Assembly: GCF_014356525.2 (NCBI RefSeq)
Contig: NC_052506.1
Coordinates: forward strand, 24,439,872 to 24,503,871
DNA: 64,000 bases
From: Nilaparvata lugens
Taxonomy: Eukaryota > Arthropoda > Insecta > Hemiptera > Delphacidae
Direction of reading: 5' to 3'
Positions 1-11,411 of this stretch are shown here, piece by piece. The stretch's first letter is position 1; the number at the start of each line of letters is the position of its first letter. A program made the position numbers and the translations under genes. The notes beneath the pieces are model-generated. The model saw nothing but the letters and a program-made list of their open reading frames with translations. It ran no database searches and had not been told where the DNA came from.

Positions 1-1025
1 TAAGGAACCATTATCAACAGCTGGTACCAATCAACTACACTTCAACTCCAAACTACCGTTTGGTAATACCAGTACACAATAATTTATCACAGGGTGATGT
101 GTTTATTACAGCTGGTAACTTTAGATGCTAAATCATATTATCACAATATGATCTTGGATCATGATCATCTTTTCGTTCTTCAGTAGCCGCTCGGCCGAAA
201 ATTTCGAAAACATATGTCTGTGAAATGGATTAATAAATAATTATAATCAGCCCCCCTATTAAAATTCCTGTTCAGAAACCATCCCCAATATTCACACAAT
301 ATATTCCCAAAGTTTCATGCCGTATGTCAAGTAGTTTTCAAGAATACAGGGAACAAACAAACATACAAACAAACACACAAACACACAAACAGACATTCAT
401 TTTTTTATAAATAGATTTTCATTCTGCTCAAACAAAAGCCTCTCTAAATGAAGGTAGAATGATAAGGATTCAGTTCTGTTGTTTTAACATTTTTTCAAAT
501 CACTTTCAAAAAGTTCATGTAGTACCTACTATTGTGTTTGAGACACTTCTGGCGCTATCATAGTTTCACCACTATTCTGTTCCACAGTCCTATCTCTATC
601 AGTCATCAACTATATCTATAATAATTATATAAAGTAAAGAGCTGGCTTATGCACGTACGGGATAGGAAAATTATGTTTGACGCATCATCACGTCTGAACT
701 ACTGGACTAATTAACTTGAAATTTTGCTTATAGATTCTTAATTAACCAAGGATGGTTATAGGCCTATTCTCAATTCTTCAAAATTTCATTACGCCAAGTT
801 TTCATTTTGTCAAGTTTTAAAATAGATCCTTGCGAAGCACGGGTTCTTGCTAGTGACCATATAATTATATATATACAGAAATTGCTCGCTTAATATAATA
901 GGATAGGATAACAGCTGGCATAAAAAGCAAAAATGTCAAACATGAAATTGAAACAATTATAGCGATCATCAACATTAGGTTATTATCTTCATCTGATCTG
1001 AAGTAACCAAATTATAGTAAGATTC
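1..1025. other. AT-rich intergenic DNA with two degenerate repeat tails
   Basis: No coding region is recognisable. Around 290-415 there is a decayed element end: a 'ccaaagtttcatgc...aagtagttttcaag' phrase followed by AAAC/ACAC-rich repeats and an AT end. Around 835-905 there is 'gcgaagcacgggttcttgct' followed by 'acagaaattgctcgcttaat'. The second phrase also ends two of the repeat copies at 12.06-12.98 kb, so it is a shared terminal module of dispersed elements. The rest is featureless AT-rich sequence. Confidence 0.5.
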
Positions 1026-1030
1026 ACAGC

Positions 1031-1095
1031 ACTGTTTGAATGGGGAGCATTGATGCTATTAATGAGGAATACTAACAGTTCAAGTGAATATCAAC
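1031..1095 (+). repeat. CTGACAG-family repeat, single diverged unit
   Basis: The stretch holds 'gggagcattgatgctatt' followed by 'gaggaatactaacagttcaa' and a 'gtgaatatca' end. It aligns by eye with the better preserved unit at 18996-19072 and with the triple arrays at 25545-25800 and 31765-32018. This copy is diverged (CTAACAG instead of CTGACAG) and stands alone. Its function is unknown. Confidence 0.5.
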
Positions 1096-1419
1096 GAACT
1101 GTTATGCATGTTCTCCAATATTTTATCGGAAGCTACCTTCTATTTTATTTGGTAAAACAATCAATGTTTGGGAATAATTGATTCATGGGAAAAGCGCCTT
1201 ACTTCTATGGAAAATATTTTTACATTAGGAAAAGCAACAACAGCTATTTGGCCGCTTTAATAAATAGCCCCTTTCTTTCGCCAAGTTAAATTTTGGCAAG
1301 ATTTCCTCATTCTTTGCAAATAGATTCCACAACGGACACTTCTGAAGTTTTAAAAATACCCTCCAAATAATACTAGTAGTTCTGTGAACAGTGGACCTCG
1401 CGCAGTTATAAACCGTTGC

Positions 1420-2520
1420 CTCATCTTATACTGTCCATCAGAGTAAATCCTGTCTGTATGTCGTGTCGGCGAGATATCGGTGTGAAAATGGCTAATGGCT
1501 GTTGGGGTTGGTATATCAAAAATGATAACATCAAAAGCTAATATCCTTCAAGACATACTGTCAAAACAGGACAGCCTGAGTTCAAAGCAGAGAAAGTTCG
1601 AGAGACAATACTCCATTATGTTATTTTAGTTATCAATTGCATGCACTATCGCACACAATCAATAGTTGATTTATTTATTCATCCACAATGGAGACAACGG
1701 GTATCCAAAAATATGTCTCCTTAACAATGAAAATTGTATAGATACAGAAGAAAAAAGAAAAATAATACGAAATTATGCAATAATAAATAATACAAACAAC
1801 GAAAATACCACCTAATACAAAAATGAAAAATTCAAAGATTTCAAATACTTATGAAAAAAGTAAAAATAAAACAAATTGAGAATTCAAAATTCCAAAACTT
1901 ATAAAAATTAAAGAATATAATAACAATCAATGAACAAAAATTTTATCAATAGAATAAATAACATTTATAACTGAACGACGTCCCAAACCATAAGCACATC
2001 CACCAACTATCTATTCGATCAGATCATGCTTACACAAGATTTGATTATCATAATAACGCTTTCCAGAGTCTAGCGCAAGAAAACCAGAAAACATCTATGC
2101 GCCCAGACAAGCTGTTATAAGTTCTTTGCATCCTATTTGATAGTGCATAGAAATTGCATTCAATGAGGCATGCAATTTATAGTCTACACAGCTGCGGATT
2201 TTTCATCAAGTTACATTGAGATATTGAATTGCATGCGTCATGGCATGCGATTTATAATCAACTCGACAGCTGATTTATGATGAATAATTCTATAGTCTGA
2301 TTTTTACTCTAATATTGGCGTATGAAGGTGGCTCCTTATTCCTTTTATATTATCCTTGAGATGCAAAATTTCCAAAAACCTTGTATATACGTCGACGCGC
2401 AATTTAAAAAGGAACATACCTGTCAAATTTCATGAAAATCTAATCATTTAGATATTTAAACATTAAAAGAAATGCTAAACCGACGACTTGAATCTTAGAC
2501 CCCACTTCGCTCAGTCAATC
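1420..2520 (-). repeat. Dispersed repeat copy (GACCGAGCGAAGTGAGG family), interrupted
   Basis: Read on the minus strand, this runs from the 'gactgagcgaagtgggg' end (near 2520) to 'ggatttactctgatggacag' (near 1430). It matches, in inverted orientation, the segment 24699-25305. Shared landmarks are the GTCGACG block, the 'catgaaatttgacaggta' block, two 'gcatgcaat' blocks and a 'cgatatctcgccgacacgac' block. The copy is interrupted between about 1668 and 2138 by an insertion. It looks like a high-copy planthopper repeat. No protein coding was recognised, and a non-autonomous transposon is the likeliest class. Confidence 0.65.
1668..2138 (-). mobile_element. Retroposon-like insertion inside the preceding repeat
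   Basis: Homology to 24699-25305 stops near 1667 ('caatagttga') and resumes near 2138 ('gatagtgcata'). The intervening 470 bases start with 'tttatttattcatcc', the reverse complement of an AAAT-type tail. Similar short-phase AAAT tails begin the minus-strand retroposon fragments at 7535, 7985, 32668 and 54007. The interior is A-rich with no coding potential. The break points are by eye and could be off by ten or more bases. Confidence 0.4.
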
Positions 2521-2668
2521 ATACTGAATTATTAAAATTTCATCGAAATTTTTAAGCAGCTTTCGTGATCTGTCGGATATACAAACAAAATATTAGTCTT
2601 GATAGAATAGGATCAATTGATAAAGCAACATCCGTCATAAAAGTTTGTTTTATGAGAAATAAAAAATC

Positions 2669-3140
2669 TGGTGTGGCGCACTCACACAACCTTCCTTGCA
2701 GTTATGAAAATTGATCACCTGACGCTAGTGTAAACGCGCATCTCAAGTCAAAGATCTGAGCCAGCTGTTGACATGTCAATAACGCTGGATACACACGCAG
2801 TCTGGTATCTCTTCATAGTGAATGATTTAATAGAATCAACAGTTTGCAATATTGAATAATTACATTTTCTCAAATTTCAAGCTTATTTTCAATTTTAGGT
2901 GAAAAAATTACTGGACATTAATTGAAGAGATTCCCATGCTCAATCTTTTCCACTCGAAATTTTTTGTTCAAATTATATCTGAGACCTGATAATTGAAAAT
3001 CTAAAATCAAACTTTGCATAGATGGGGCGGAGCTCCTGAAATTTTTACAGATATGGGACTTGTGGCAGTTTATATAGCTTATCAATGACTATTTTAGGTA
3101 TAAATTTGATCACAAACACACACACACACACACACACACA
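2669..3140 (+). repeat. Dispersed repeat with internal (CA)n, truncated copy
   Basis: It starts at 'ctggtgtggcgcactcacac' and runs through 'gaaaattgatcacctgacgc', 'agatctgagccagctg' and 'gatggggcggagctcctgaa' to a (CA)n microsatellite at about 3115-3140. The same order occurs in the same orientation at 44155-44870, where the element continues about 120 bases past the microsatellite. This copy ends at the CA run, so the distal part is lost. It is a non-coding dispersed element of unknown class. Confidence 0.7.
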
Positions 3141-3424
3141 CTTAGAATTAGAAGAATTAGTTCTTCAACTTGGTGCCAACCTAATAAAGTCAACTCAACT
3201 TATTGCCAACCTGACAAAAAATTATTAGTCAGTTGCCAGTTAACAACTGTTTAGAAGAGGTACTCTCTCTGGATTATAGTTCTACAGTAACATATGATAA
3301 GGAAATTTTTATTAGAATTAAGAGATTGGGAGAAGAAGAATACACATGCTAAAAGACGAACTTTAAACCCTTAGAGTTGAAATATCGCCGAAATAATTCT
3401 TAATGAGAACTTAAGAATTATAAG

Positions 3425-3535
3425 GAAGCTATATTCCAAGTTTTGTTCCAATCCATCGAGTAGTTTTCCAGAAATCGTGATCAGTGAGTGAGTCAGTGAG
3501 ATAAGAATTTTATAAGTATAGAAGATTGCAGGCCT
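3425..3535 (+). repeat. Degenerate terminal module of a dispersed element
   Basis: The phrase 'ccaagttttgttccaatcca' plus 'gagtagttttccagaaatcg' and a short TGAGTCAGTGAG repeat ends in 'aattttataagtatagaag'. This is the layout (attachment phrase, short direct repeat, AT-rich terminus) seen at 12.06-12.98 kb and near 300-415. It is only a fragment. Confidence 0.35.
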
Positions 3536-3605
3536 ACACTGCGACGTTGCGATATTGTAGGCCAGGGCCTTGTATTAGATTATAATAGAGGTGGCTATGC
3601 TAGTC
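3536..3605 (+). repeat. Half-copy of the 46-kb hairpin element
   Basis: It contains 'aggcctacactgcgacgttg', 'atattgtaggcc', 'gggccttgtattaga' and 'gaggtggctatg' in this order. That matches the right arm of the palindromic element at 46018-46217 with a few substitutions and a small insertion. The other arm is absent, so this is a truncated copy of a dispersed hairpin MITE. Confidence 0.65.
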
Positions 3606-4854
3606 AAGAGTGTCAGAACTGCAAGTTGGAAAACAAATAAATAGGAGCGGATAATCTTTCCTTTTGCAGTCGCCGCGTATAAACAAAACAACGTTTCGAA
3701 TATATATCATGTTTTTGAGCGGTTGAGCAAAGTTTCATCCACTAAGGGACTAAACAAATATACATTTATTCCCCCAGCGACCTTTCCCCCCCCCCTGCTG
3801 ACTCACCCCGTGAAACTTCCTCCTCCCGGTGACGGCAGCGAAATAAATCATGGAAAAGTCTTATGTCCTTTCCTTTAGCAGGCAACAAGCGGGACCCTGC
3901 TTGGAGGCTAGAGTGTCCTTTGGCTGGGAGGAAACAAACTCTTGTGAGATTCCCGTCTCTTTCTTGTTCTATTTCTTGTGGGAGAATGGAGTGAGAAGCA
4001 TGCAGGACAACCCGCTCCGAGAGATCAAACCGTCCTTAAATTTAATGTGGAGCGGTTTTGGAGGATAGTCCTATCTAGCAGGCGGCAGCCAAAAAGAGGA
4101 TGATATTGTTTTTATATTCTGCAAAATGAATTGTGGAAACTCTATAACCTTAGTAGACAGAATGTCTACCAACTTTAGATACTGTAAGCTTGTTTGTATA
4201 TCATGAAAGGGAATACTTGTGTATCAGAAAGATTAAGTTGAAGATAAATCAAGTGACTTTTTATGGTACCAGATAACCAAATTGAATAATAATAATAACA
4301 TTGTCTTGCAAATTAATTGTAATGTTTGTATAATAAAATTTCGAATGTTCCTCTTCGAATTATCATTGAAATTGGCTAAAATCTGGATGATCGGAAAGAA
4401 TTTAATATTACTGTAGAAGCACTATGATGAGGAAGGGTGATATTCATTTCATCTTGGATTCCATTTGATCTTGAATCAGCTGTTCGTCTAATTCACGCTG
4501 CTTCCAGAAAGTCCAGTGGGTACAGCATCATATATTTCTCATAATATCAGCATACTACCATGTAATCCTAATCTAATAATCCTCATCATCAACTAATTTA
4601 TAATGGTTACACACAATCAACCCCACAATTAAAACCTAACCGTCAACCTACTCTTTTACCTTTCAAACATAATTAAACATAACTTTCAAGGTTATAATTA
4701 TTATGTCATATGATATGTCATATTACGACATATTATGTCGTGTTGCCACAACTTCCAACTTGCTCGAGTTTCTCACGAAATTTTAAGTGATAATAATGTG
4801 GAATATTTGTTCTATTTTTGGTTTCGAAGCATCTAAATTTGGAAATCTTCTTTG
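3606..4854. other. Non-repeat region with a GC-richer island at about 3770-4080
   Basis: The island includes a run of C at about 3785-3795, GC-rich blocks and an open frame of 72 codons (3850-4068). The frame shows no family motif, and its codons look like chance. The surrounding sequence is AT-rich and includes a short ATGTCAT/TGTCGT-type repeat at about 4700-4745. Unlike most of the window, the island does not recur here. It could be a conserved non-coding or promoter-like segment, but nothing in the sequence proves this. Confidence 0.35.
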
Positions 4855-5015
4855 TGAACATATTCAATGACTGAAAATTTTGTAAAGTGAGGAACTACAA
4901 GGCTTAACCTATTTCGGACTAGCCTATTTGGGAGAGGAATAGCACAAGGTTACCTTTATATTTTCTCTCCCTATCATTTTGATGATGTACTTTTGTATGA
5001 ATAAAGAATAAATAA
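4855..5015 (+). repeat. Retroposon 3' end, copy 1
   Basis: It shares the phrases 'ggaactacaagg', 'tttgggagaggaatagcaca', 'aggttacctt' and 'tatcattttgatgatgta' with 26645-26800 in the same orientation. It ends with 'aataaagaataaataaatgg', the A-rich short-phase tail expected of a non-LTR retroposon. No open frame is preserved. The parent element is not identifiable from this fragment. Confidence 0.5.
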
Positions 5016-5356
5016 ATGGTCAAAATAAGTACTAGATGAACTGAGACCCTCTCTGAAAGAGAACAAGACTACGCTTCCCATTGGCCGACTCGTCCATTCC
5101 ATCCATCGCTCTTCTGAAGCCAGCCAATCAGATGCAAGCAACGATCGTTTAGAAAGCAGTACCTTTGCTGCAACGACCATTCTCTCGACCAACGACACCC
5201 AGCTTATATTTTCTCAGAGATTAGTTCACAATGAGTTCTTGAACTGATACAATAGATAGCTTTATTTAGCCTTATTTCCAGTCATGACAAAGTTGGCAAT
5301 TTTTTAATCAGATGAAAATTATTTTTGAATCTGAGATAGGAAGAACTACACTTTTC
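5016..5356. other. Unassigned sequence with CCAAT-type motifs
   Basis: Two ATTGG/CCAAT motifs lie near 5080 and 5125, in a slightly GC-richer stretch. A 74-codon minus-strand frame (4974-5198) overlaps the retroposon tail and shows no family motif, so I do not call it a gene. The promoter-like look is weak. Confidence 0.2.
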
Positions 5357-5466
5357 TGCACACAGAAAACCCAATAATATTACTCTGGAAATTTAACTGG
5401 TACATTTCCCTCGGATTTAGTCTCTTTTCAGCCGACGGGAGGGAATAGATTCCCTGAGAAAACTTC
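5357..5466 (+). repeat. 110-bp dispersed repeat, copy 1
   Basis: It begins 'tgcacacagaaaacccaa' and ends near 'ttccctgagaaaactt'. It matches 13251-13366 in the same orientation with about ten differences. Shared blocks are 'attactctggaaatt', 'ctggtacatttccctcggat' and 'ttttcagccgacg'. Both copies begin with TG, as LTRs do, but the homology stops after about 110 bases, so a solo-LTR fragment is only one possibility. Confidence 0.6.
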
Positions 5467-5820
5467 GATCATTATTATTACAATCTAAAAAAAGCTCGAG
5501 CTTTAAAGATTCACTTGACTCAATAATTCCAAAGATAAGAGTTTGTAGAAATGAACAAAAAATAAAATGACCTTAGATATAGTAATGTATTAAGAAATAC
5601 AGTAAATGTATCAAGTTAGTAATACAGTAATGAATAAAGAATATGATACAATATTTTATAAACGCTTCAAAAAAAATAAGTTATTCGTCCCAATATTTGT
5701 GATGAACATTCTATGAACTAATAATACTTATACAGAGATGTGCTCTATCATGCATCCAAAGATTGAAGATTTCAGATTTGAAATAACACGTAAAATATAG
5801 TTCATAATATTATTCAACGA

Positions 5821-7525
5821 TTTTTTTTTTTTTTTTTTTGCTTCCACGACTATATCTAGGAAACAATGCGTTTAACCATCATTACTAACTGTTAAAAAAT
5901 TACGTTTGATAAATTCTCTACAATTCTTGTTCAATAAAGTTTTGTGATATTTCCAACAGTTCTCGAGATATTCGCTCTTGAAAGTGTGGATTTGTCGAAA
6001 TAACAGAGTCTATTATTTTGCTCTTTCAGGGGTTATATTCCTCCAACAACGCATTGTAAAAATTAATGCAATGCTCATTGTAGGTTTGAAGAACATTGAA
6101 ACATCATCAATTTTATGTATTTTTTCTTTATTCCGAGTTCTCCTTCCGTTGTTATAGCATCTTTAATGTAGGGGGTGTAATTTTTAAGTTTGAAACAAGT
6201 GTCAACTCAGCGGTTCCACACCTTTAACAGAGGGGATGAAGATGCTATGTTTACCTTCTAACTAGTCCCAAGCAAGCTGCGATGTCAAATATTGCGCTCC
6301 ACACACACCCTTGAATTTTCTCCATCAGAGTTTCATGATTATTGTCAAATTCATTGTCAAATGATCAATTATTGCAGCATTTAAAATTCAACCCCTCACA
6401 TTAAAGCTGCTATAACAATGGAAAGAAAACTTGGAATAGGGAAAAAATATATCAAATTGAAGATAATTTTATGCCTACAATCTTCAAACCTACAATGAGC
6501 ATTCATTTTTACAATGCATTGTTGGAGAGTTATAAGCCCTGAAAGAGCAAAACAATGGATAGAAACCTAATAATTTGATTGTATGGTATTATTATGTAAA
6601 GTCTTATTCTTTCAATTGAGGATAGAAACCTGTTATTTCGACAATTTCACACTTCCAAGAGCGGATATCTCGAAAACTGTTGGAAATATCACAAAATTTT
6701 ATTGAACAAAAATTGTAGAAAAATTATCAACCGTAATTTTTGAACAGTTAGTCATGATGATTAAACGGATTGTTGCCTAGATATAATCGTGGAAGCAAAA
6801 AGTTAAAAAATGCAACATTTAAACCACCCTCACCCTTCAGCACATGGGGTAGGGATGGCGACTTTTGACATGTTCATCCCCTAATTGGTCCCAACATGCT
6901 GCAAAGTCAAAAATGGTGCTGAAAACACTTCCTCCAAATTCCTTTGTCAATTGGTCTATTGCTGCAAAACTGAAGATTTCACACTCAACACTAAAGTTTC
7001 TGCAACAGTCGTAGGAGAATGCGTAAAAGTGTGAAATTAAACATAATATTGAAGAGAATTTGGTGCTCTATACGCTCATAATCAGCATGGATTTTTTCCA
7101 TCGATGTTAAAGAAGTTATAAGAGCAAAAATGGCAAAAAATTGGAAGCAAACGTGTTTTTTTTTAAATTTCACACCTTCAAGAGCGAATATCTCGAGAAG
7201 TATAGGAGATACAAGAAGAAGTTGTATGTTAAATATTGTAGGAATTTATGTAACCTTCAATTTTGTATAGAACAGTCATGTCCGTAATATGAATGTTATA
7301 TGCGAGAAACCAAAAAATGATACCTTTGAACCAATCCCACCCCCTTAGCACAGGGAGTAGGGGTGAGGACTTTTGATATGTTTACCTCCCTACTACCCTA
7401 AACAGAACTGCGGGGTCAAAAATTGTCTTCCAAACTTTTCCCTCTATAACTCTTCCATTACTGGACTAACCGAGTTTTGATTTGGAGTGTAAAAGCATAG
7501 AAAATTTGTAACGGAAGATTGAATT
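5821..7525. repeat. Old inverted and tandem repeat array (about 500-bp unit)
   Basis: The arm 5839-6187 is the reverse complement of about 6389-6803. Shared landmarks are 'gcttccacga'/'tcgtggaagc', the 'aaattttattgaacaaaaat' block, 'gagcggatatctcg' and 'ctgctataacaatgg'. A second, more diverged unit in the orientation of the right arm follows at about 6811-7310, and a partial third at 7311-7525. Each unit carries 'gtaggg...ggcgacttttgacatg' and 'caaaaatggtgct' phrases. A T19 run stands at the outer edge of the left arm. There are no open frames. Another fragment of the unit lies at 49825-49885. Confidence 0.6.
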
Positions 7526-7534
7526 CATAGTTTA

Positions 7535-7800
7535 TATTTATTTATTCATTTTCTCAGTCGTACACATATTTTTACAGTTATATGAGGAGGCGAAACAGGA
7601 TTATGCCCAAAACTGGCCCTTTTAAAATTTATACTACAGTCCAAATCAAAATCTAGGTTAAGCTACTATCACTCATCAAAATAACAACCTATTCACAATA
7701 TTCAAAAAACAAACACATCATTAATTACAAATAGTTATACTATGAATTCGATTTAGAATGATATACTATGTTTGCTACAATATTTGTTAATATACCATGT
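7535..7800 (-). repeat. Minus-strand retroposon fragment (AAAT-tailed family)
   Basis: The left edge 'atttatttattcattttc' is the reverse complement of an AAAT-type tail. It is followed by 'gaggcgaaacaggattatgc' and 'ccaaaactggccctt'. The pattern tail, then 'aacaggcnnngcccaaaa', then AT-rich DNA recurs at 7985-8170, 29990-30060, 32668-32800 and 54007-54140, always in the same direction. The family looks like a SINE or the 3' end of a LINE. No coding remains. Confidence 0.45.
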
Positions 7801-7984
7801 ACTACTCTACACTAACAGCATCTAGTTACTATTTTTGACTTTCTGAAGTGAACATGTTTCCTAAAAAAAAGAGGAATAAACGAAAATACGTTTTGCTGAA
7901 ATTTTCTTCTCGTGAGATCAGCTGGATGATCCCACACATGCACTCGTTCACTCTCTTCCAATATCGGGGCACCGAGCTTCCCTC

Positions 7985-8276
7985 GTTATTATTATTTATT
8001 GATAAACAGAACTCAATTCTCTAAAATAATTGGGAAAGGACTAACAGGCACAGCCCAAAAGTGTTTCTTCCCCGAATTTTTATTTATACACTATAAATAT
8101 TCCAAAAAGTAGGTTATGTTCCATACACTTGAATTCAGATCAAATTTTCAGTACAAATATTTGAAAACATAAAAGTTCTAATTTAGATTGTTTACATACC
8201 AAATTTAATAACAAAATAACACTCACTAATCACTTAGAACTGTAAAATAATGATTAACTTTGAATATTATGATATA
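7985..8276 (-). repeat. Minus-strand retroposon fragment, second copy
   Basis: It begins 'ttattatttattgataaaca', then 'actaacaggcacagcccaaa', then AT-rich sequence up to the terminal inverted repeat of the next element. The start 'gaactcaattctctaaaat' recurs at 12645-12662. Immediately upstream, 'caccgagcttccctcgttat' resembles 'cgccgagctttgctcgttat' at 12606-12625, so a composite of two elements was probably copied. Confidence 0.45.
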
Positions 8277-8708
8277 CAGGGTGATTCATAATTATGGTAA
8301 AATAATTTACTACATCATAGTAGAGGTAAAAATGAGAGAAAAAGTTCTTATAAACATATATCCATAAACGCTTCATTAGCGAGCTATACAGGGTGAAAGA
8401 TTTCGTCCGGAATTCAGTTCCTCTGGTGAAATACACCGATACTAAATTGTTTGGGGACTGATTTTTGAAAAACTTATGCTGGATTCATATGGAAAAATAT
8501 CTGAAAAATTGAATAAAACTAGTCTGGAAGCTGTAGTGTGAGTAGTTTTTGAGAAAAAAGTTGAAATTTGCAAAAAATCCAAGTAGAAAAACACAGACTT
8601 CTACGTTTGACGCCCAATAACTTTCTTCAATGACCAGTAAACAAATAATTTTTTGCAATAAAAATTGCAGAGAATTTAATTCTGAAAAGAATCATGTAAG
8701 CTGTGTAA
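8277..8708. repeat. Left terminal inverted repeat of the 3.7-kb element
   Basis: It pairs with 11541-11976 from the terminal 'cagggtgattc' to the inner 'catgtaagctgtgtaa'. Homology stops sharply there. The arms are unusually long for a Tc1/mariner-type element, whose inverted repeats are usually tens to a few hundred bases. Confidence 0.85.
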
Positions 8709-8770
8709 ACTAAATTTGAATAAAAGTTGAATAAAATGTATTCCTATGTAGTACATACACAACAAAAATT

Positions 8771-10288
8771 TGCTGTTTTATGAGGAGAGAAGTAATAACT
8801 CATAGGTTGTAGCTGATTGCAATAAAACATGTATTTTAATAACAGATGTTCCAAAACAGCTGATTTATTTTGTTTTAAAAAAGAAAATATTTAAAAGAAA
8901 TTATCAACTGAGAATAATTTCAGAAATATTTTAGCTCACTGTTGAACAAAACAACAAACTGTAAGTTAGGCCTACTATAACCGCGCTGTTTTTTGTTTAA
9001 TCTATTAACCAGTTATTTGTAACCATTTCACTTTGATTTTGAGTTAAGTTTCAACTTTTTAAAAAATGGTATGTAATTTCAAACATTATTCATACTCCAA
9101 ATTAGCTGACATGCATTTAATGTATGGAATGGGACACTACTGTAATAGTACTGAAGCAAAACGTTTGTATCGAGAGAACTTTCCTAACCGAGTATGTCCA
9201 TGTTCAAGGTTTTTTGCCACTATTAATCAACGTCTGTCTGAAATAGGTTCATTGATATCCAAAGAGCACATTTATGCAGGCAGACCCCGATCTACTATGA
9301 CTGTTGAGTTAGAAGAGCAAGTTCTTAATGAAATTTATGAACATCCAGAGAAGAGCACAAGAGAATTGTCAGTGCAGCTTAATGACCATCAATCTATTAT
9401 TTGGAGGAAACTAAAATAGCAACAATTACATCCATACCACCTTCAGAAAGTTCATACTCTATTGCCACGAGACTGTATTCCCTGTGCTGGTATTTGCCGA
9501 TGGTTTTTAGTAAAACTTGTTTACCCAAACTTTTTAACAACCATTTTATTTACCGACGAGGCACACTTAACAAGAACAGCTATCGTTAACGTCCACAACA
9601 TACATATTTGGGCAGATGAGAATCCTCATGCCATCAATCCTAATCGTCCACAACATCAGTTTTCAGTAAACATTTGGGCAGGAATCATAGGAGATCATCT
9701 ACTTCTGTTCGAGCTTCCTCCCAGGCTTAATGGCATAATCTACTTAAACTTTTTGAGAGAGTAGCTATTTATCTTACTTGAAGATGTACCTCTTCAGTTG
9801 CGCCGGAACATTTGGTTTATGCATGATGGAGCTCCAGCACACTTCAGTGTTGCTGTTCGTGAACACCTGAATCACAGCTTTCCAAATCAATGGATAGGCC
9901 GAGGTGGGCCAGTACCATGGCCAGCTAGGTCACCAGAATTAAATCCTTTGAATTTTTATCTTTAGGGCACTTGAAAACCTTAGTATACAATACTTCGATT
10001 GATACCATTGAAGAACTCCGATTAAGGATTTTGAATGGAATAGAAATGATAAAGCAGACTCCTGGAATATTTGAGGGTCCGACAATCGATGAGAAGACGT
10101 CTGAACATATGCATTCAGAACAACGGAGGTCACTTTAAACATCATCTTTAGTCTTTTGGTATAAGTTTAATGTCATTTAGATAATATGTTACTTTCATAT
10201 AAAAATAAGACATTTAGTAAAAACCGAATATTTTATTTGCAATCAGCTACAACTTATGAGTTATTAGTTCTCTCCTCATAAAACAGCA
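8771..10288 (+). mobile_element. Inner 1.5-kb DNA transposon (Tc1/mariner superfamily), defunct
   Basis: The inverted repeats 8771-8826 ('tgctgttttatgaggagaga') and 10231-10288 match with few differences and enclose the transposase remnant symmetrically. The total length of 1518 bp is typical for a single-gene element of this superfamily. I see no clear TA duplication directly outside these repeats: the flanks are 'aaaaatt' on the left and 'agtattt' on the right. The exact termini are therefore open. Confidence 0.65.
9066..10138 (+). pseudogene. Broken transposase, DUF4817/DDE_3 type (Tc1/mariner superfamily)
   Basis: The product would cut and rejoin the ends of its own transposon. The first 100 residues carry the DUF4817 helix-turn-helix region (YSYSKLADMHLMYGMG ... 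YRENFPNRVCP ... RLSEIGS), followed by GRPR. The catalytic region shows 'FTDEAHLTR', 'SVNIWAGIIGDHL', 'WFMHDGAPAHFS' and 'WPARSPELNPLNFYL'. The first two aspartates are present. At the third position, about 41 residues after the second, asparagine (PLNFYL) replaces the expected aspartate. In-frame stops occur at 9417-9419, 9762-9764 and 9963-9965, the last where WG is expected. A one-base loss near 9968 shifts the frame, and the tail then reads on to a stop at 10136-10138. The gene is dead. Confidence 0.85.
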
Positions 10289-10915
10289 AGTATTTAAAAG
10301 TGAAGAATCGAATTTGAATTCAAAGTACAATAATTGTAGCCTATCAATATTTAAAAGTGAGGTAGAGTACCTAATAATTGTTTCTTTTTTATTATCGAAT
10401 TCCACTTCTTAATGCAATACAATCAACAATAATAATAAGCAAATACAGCACAGATCTGAAGTTTAAGGTAAGCCTACTGGTAAAACTCAGCCTTGACTGA
10501 AAAATTCCTAGTAATTTTTCCGTAATTCATTATTAAAACTTTTAGATAATTTTTCTTCAATATTAAACCATATAGAGAAAACATTAGGCCCACTCAAGAT
10601 TGAATCTTCGAATGTTTTCTCTATGATTTAACTATTTTCAGAGCAATATTTTGTTGTGAAAATGCCAGCAAACCGGCTTCAAATTTGCGCTATACTCTAT
10701 TATTATAGTAGCCTACATAGCCTACGTTATCTGACTTAATTCAGAGTGAAAATTTTATTGTGAGACAGATAATATATTAATTTTAATAATATAAGTCATG
10801 AGCCAAAGTCTGTTGTACGGTACGCTTTTTAGAAGTGAAGTAACTTTTTTAGAAGTCTAGTATTACAGTATTACGTGTATGCTAAGGGTTATCAGTCAGG
10901 CTTCAATGTTCAACA

Positions 10916-11005
10916 GTACGGAATGGCCGAGAGCATAAAGGCGTAACACATCAGTCAGAACTCAAATCCAGTGAATAACAAACATGATCTAGGTTCGAAT
11001 CTCGG
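10916..11005 (+). pseudogene. tRNA-like sequence (decayed tRNA or SINE head)
   Basis: An A-box-like 'tggccgagagcataaaggcg', typical of Leu/Ser-type tRNAs, is followed about 65 bases later by a B-box 'ggttcgaatctcg' and then a run of nine T at about 11012, as in RNA polymerase III units. The acceptor stem does not pair and the anticodon arm is not clear, so it is not a functional tRNA. A tRNA-derived SINE head is equally possible. Confidence 0.4.
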
Positions 11006-11411
11006 TCAATGACTTTTTTTTTTGTTGATGAATTTCGACTTTTATACCTATTTTTTATATTAGTTACCGTAATTTAAATTTCAATCAATTTTTTAGATAT
11101 ATTTGAGACAAAACTGTGAAATATGCAATAATTATATTAATTTTTTCATCACATTATTTCAAAATAGTAATGAAAATTCTATTCATCCATCTATCCATGA
11201 TATTGCACCGGGCGCAAAGCTCGCGCCTAATATTAATAGTATAAAAATATGGTCATTATTGTAAATTATTAATTAGTAATATTGAAATTAATTGACAGTA
11301 AAAGTTGTCATAACCAAGATTCAAACTATCAAAATAGGCTGTTTGAATTTTATTTATTTTTTAATTTCTTATATATTGGGAAGTTTTTTTTGGGTGTGGC
11401 GAAAAATAGCG

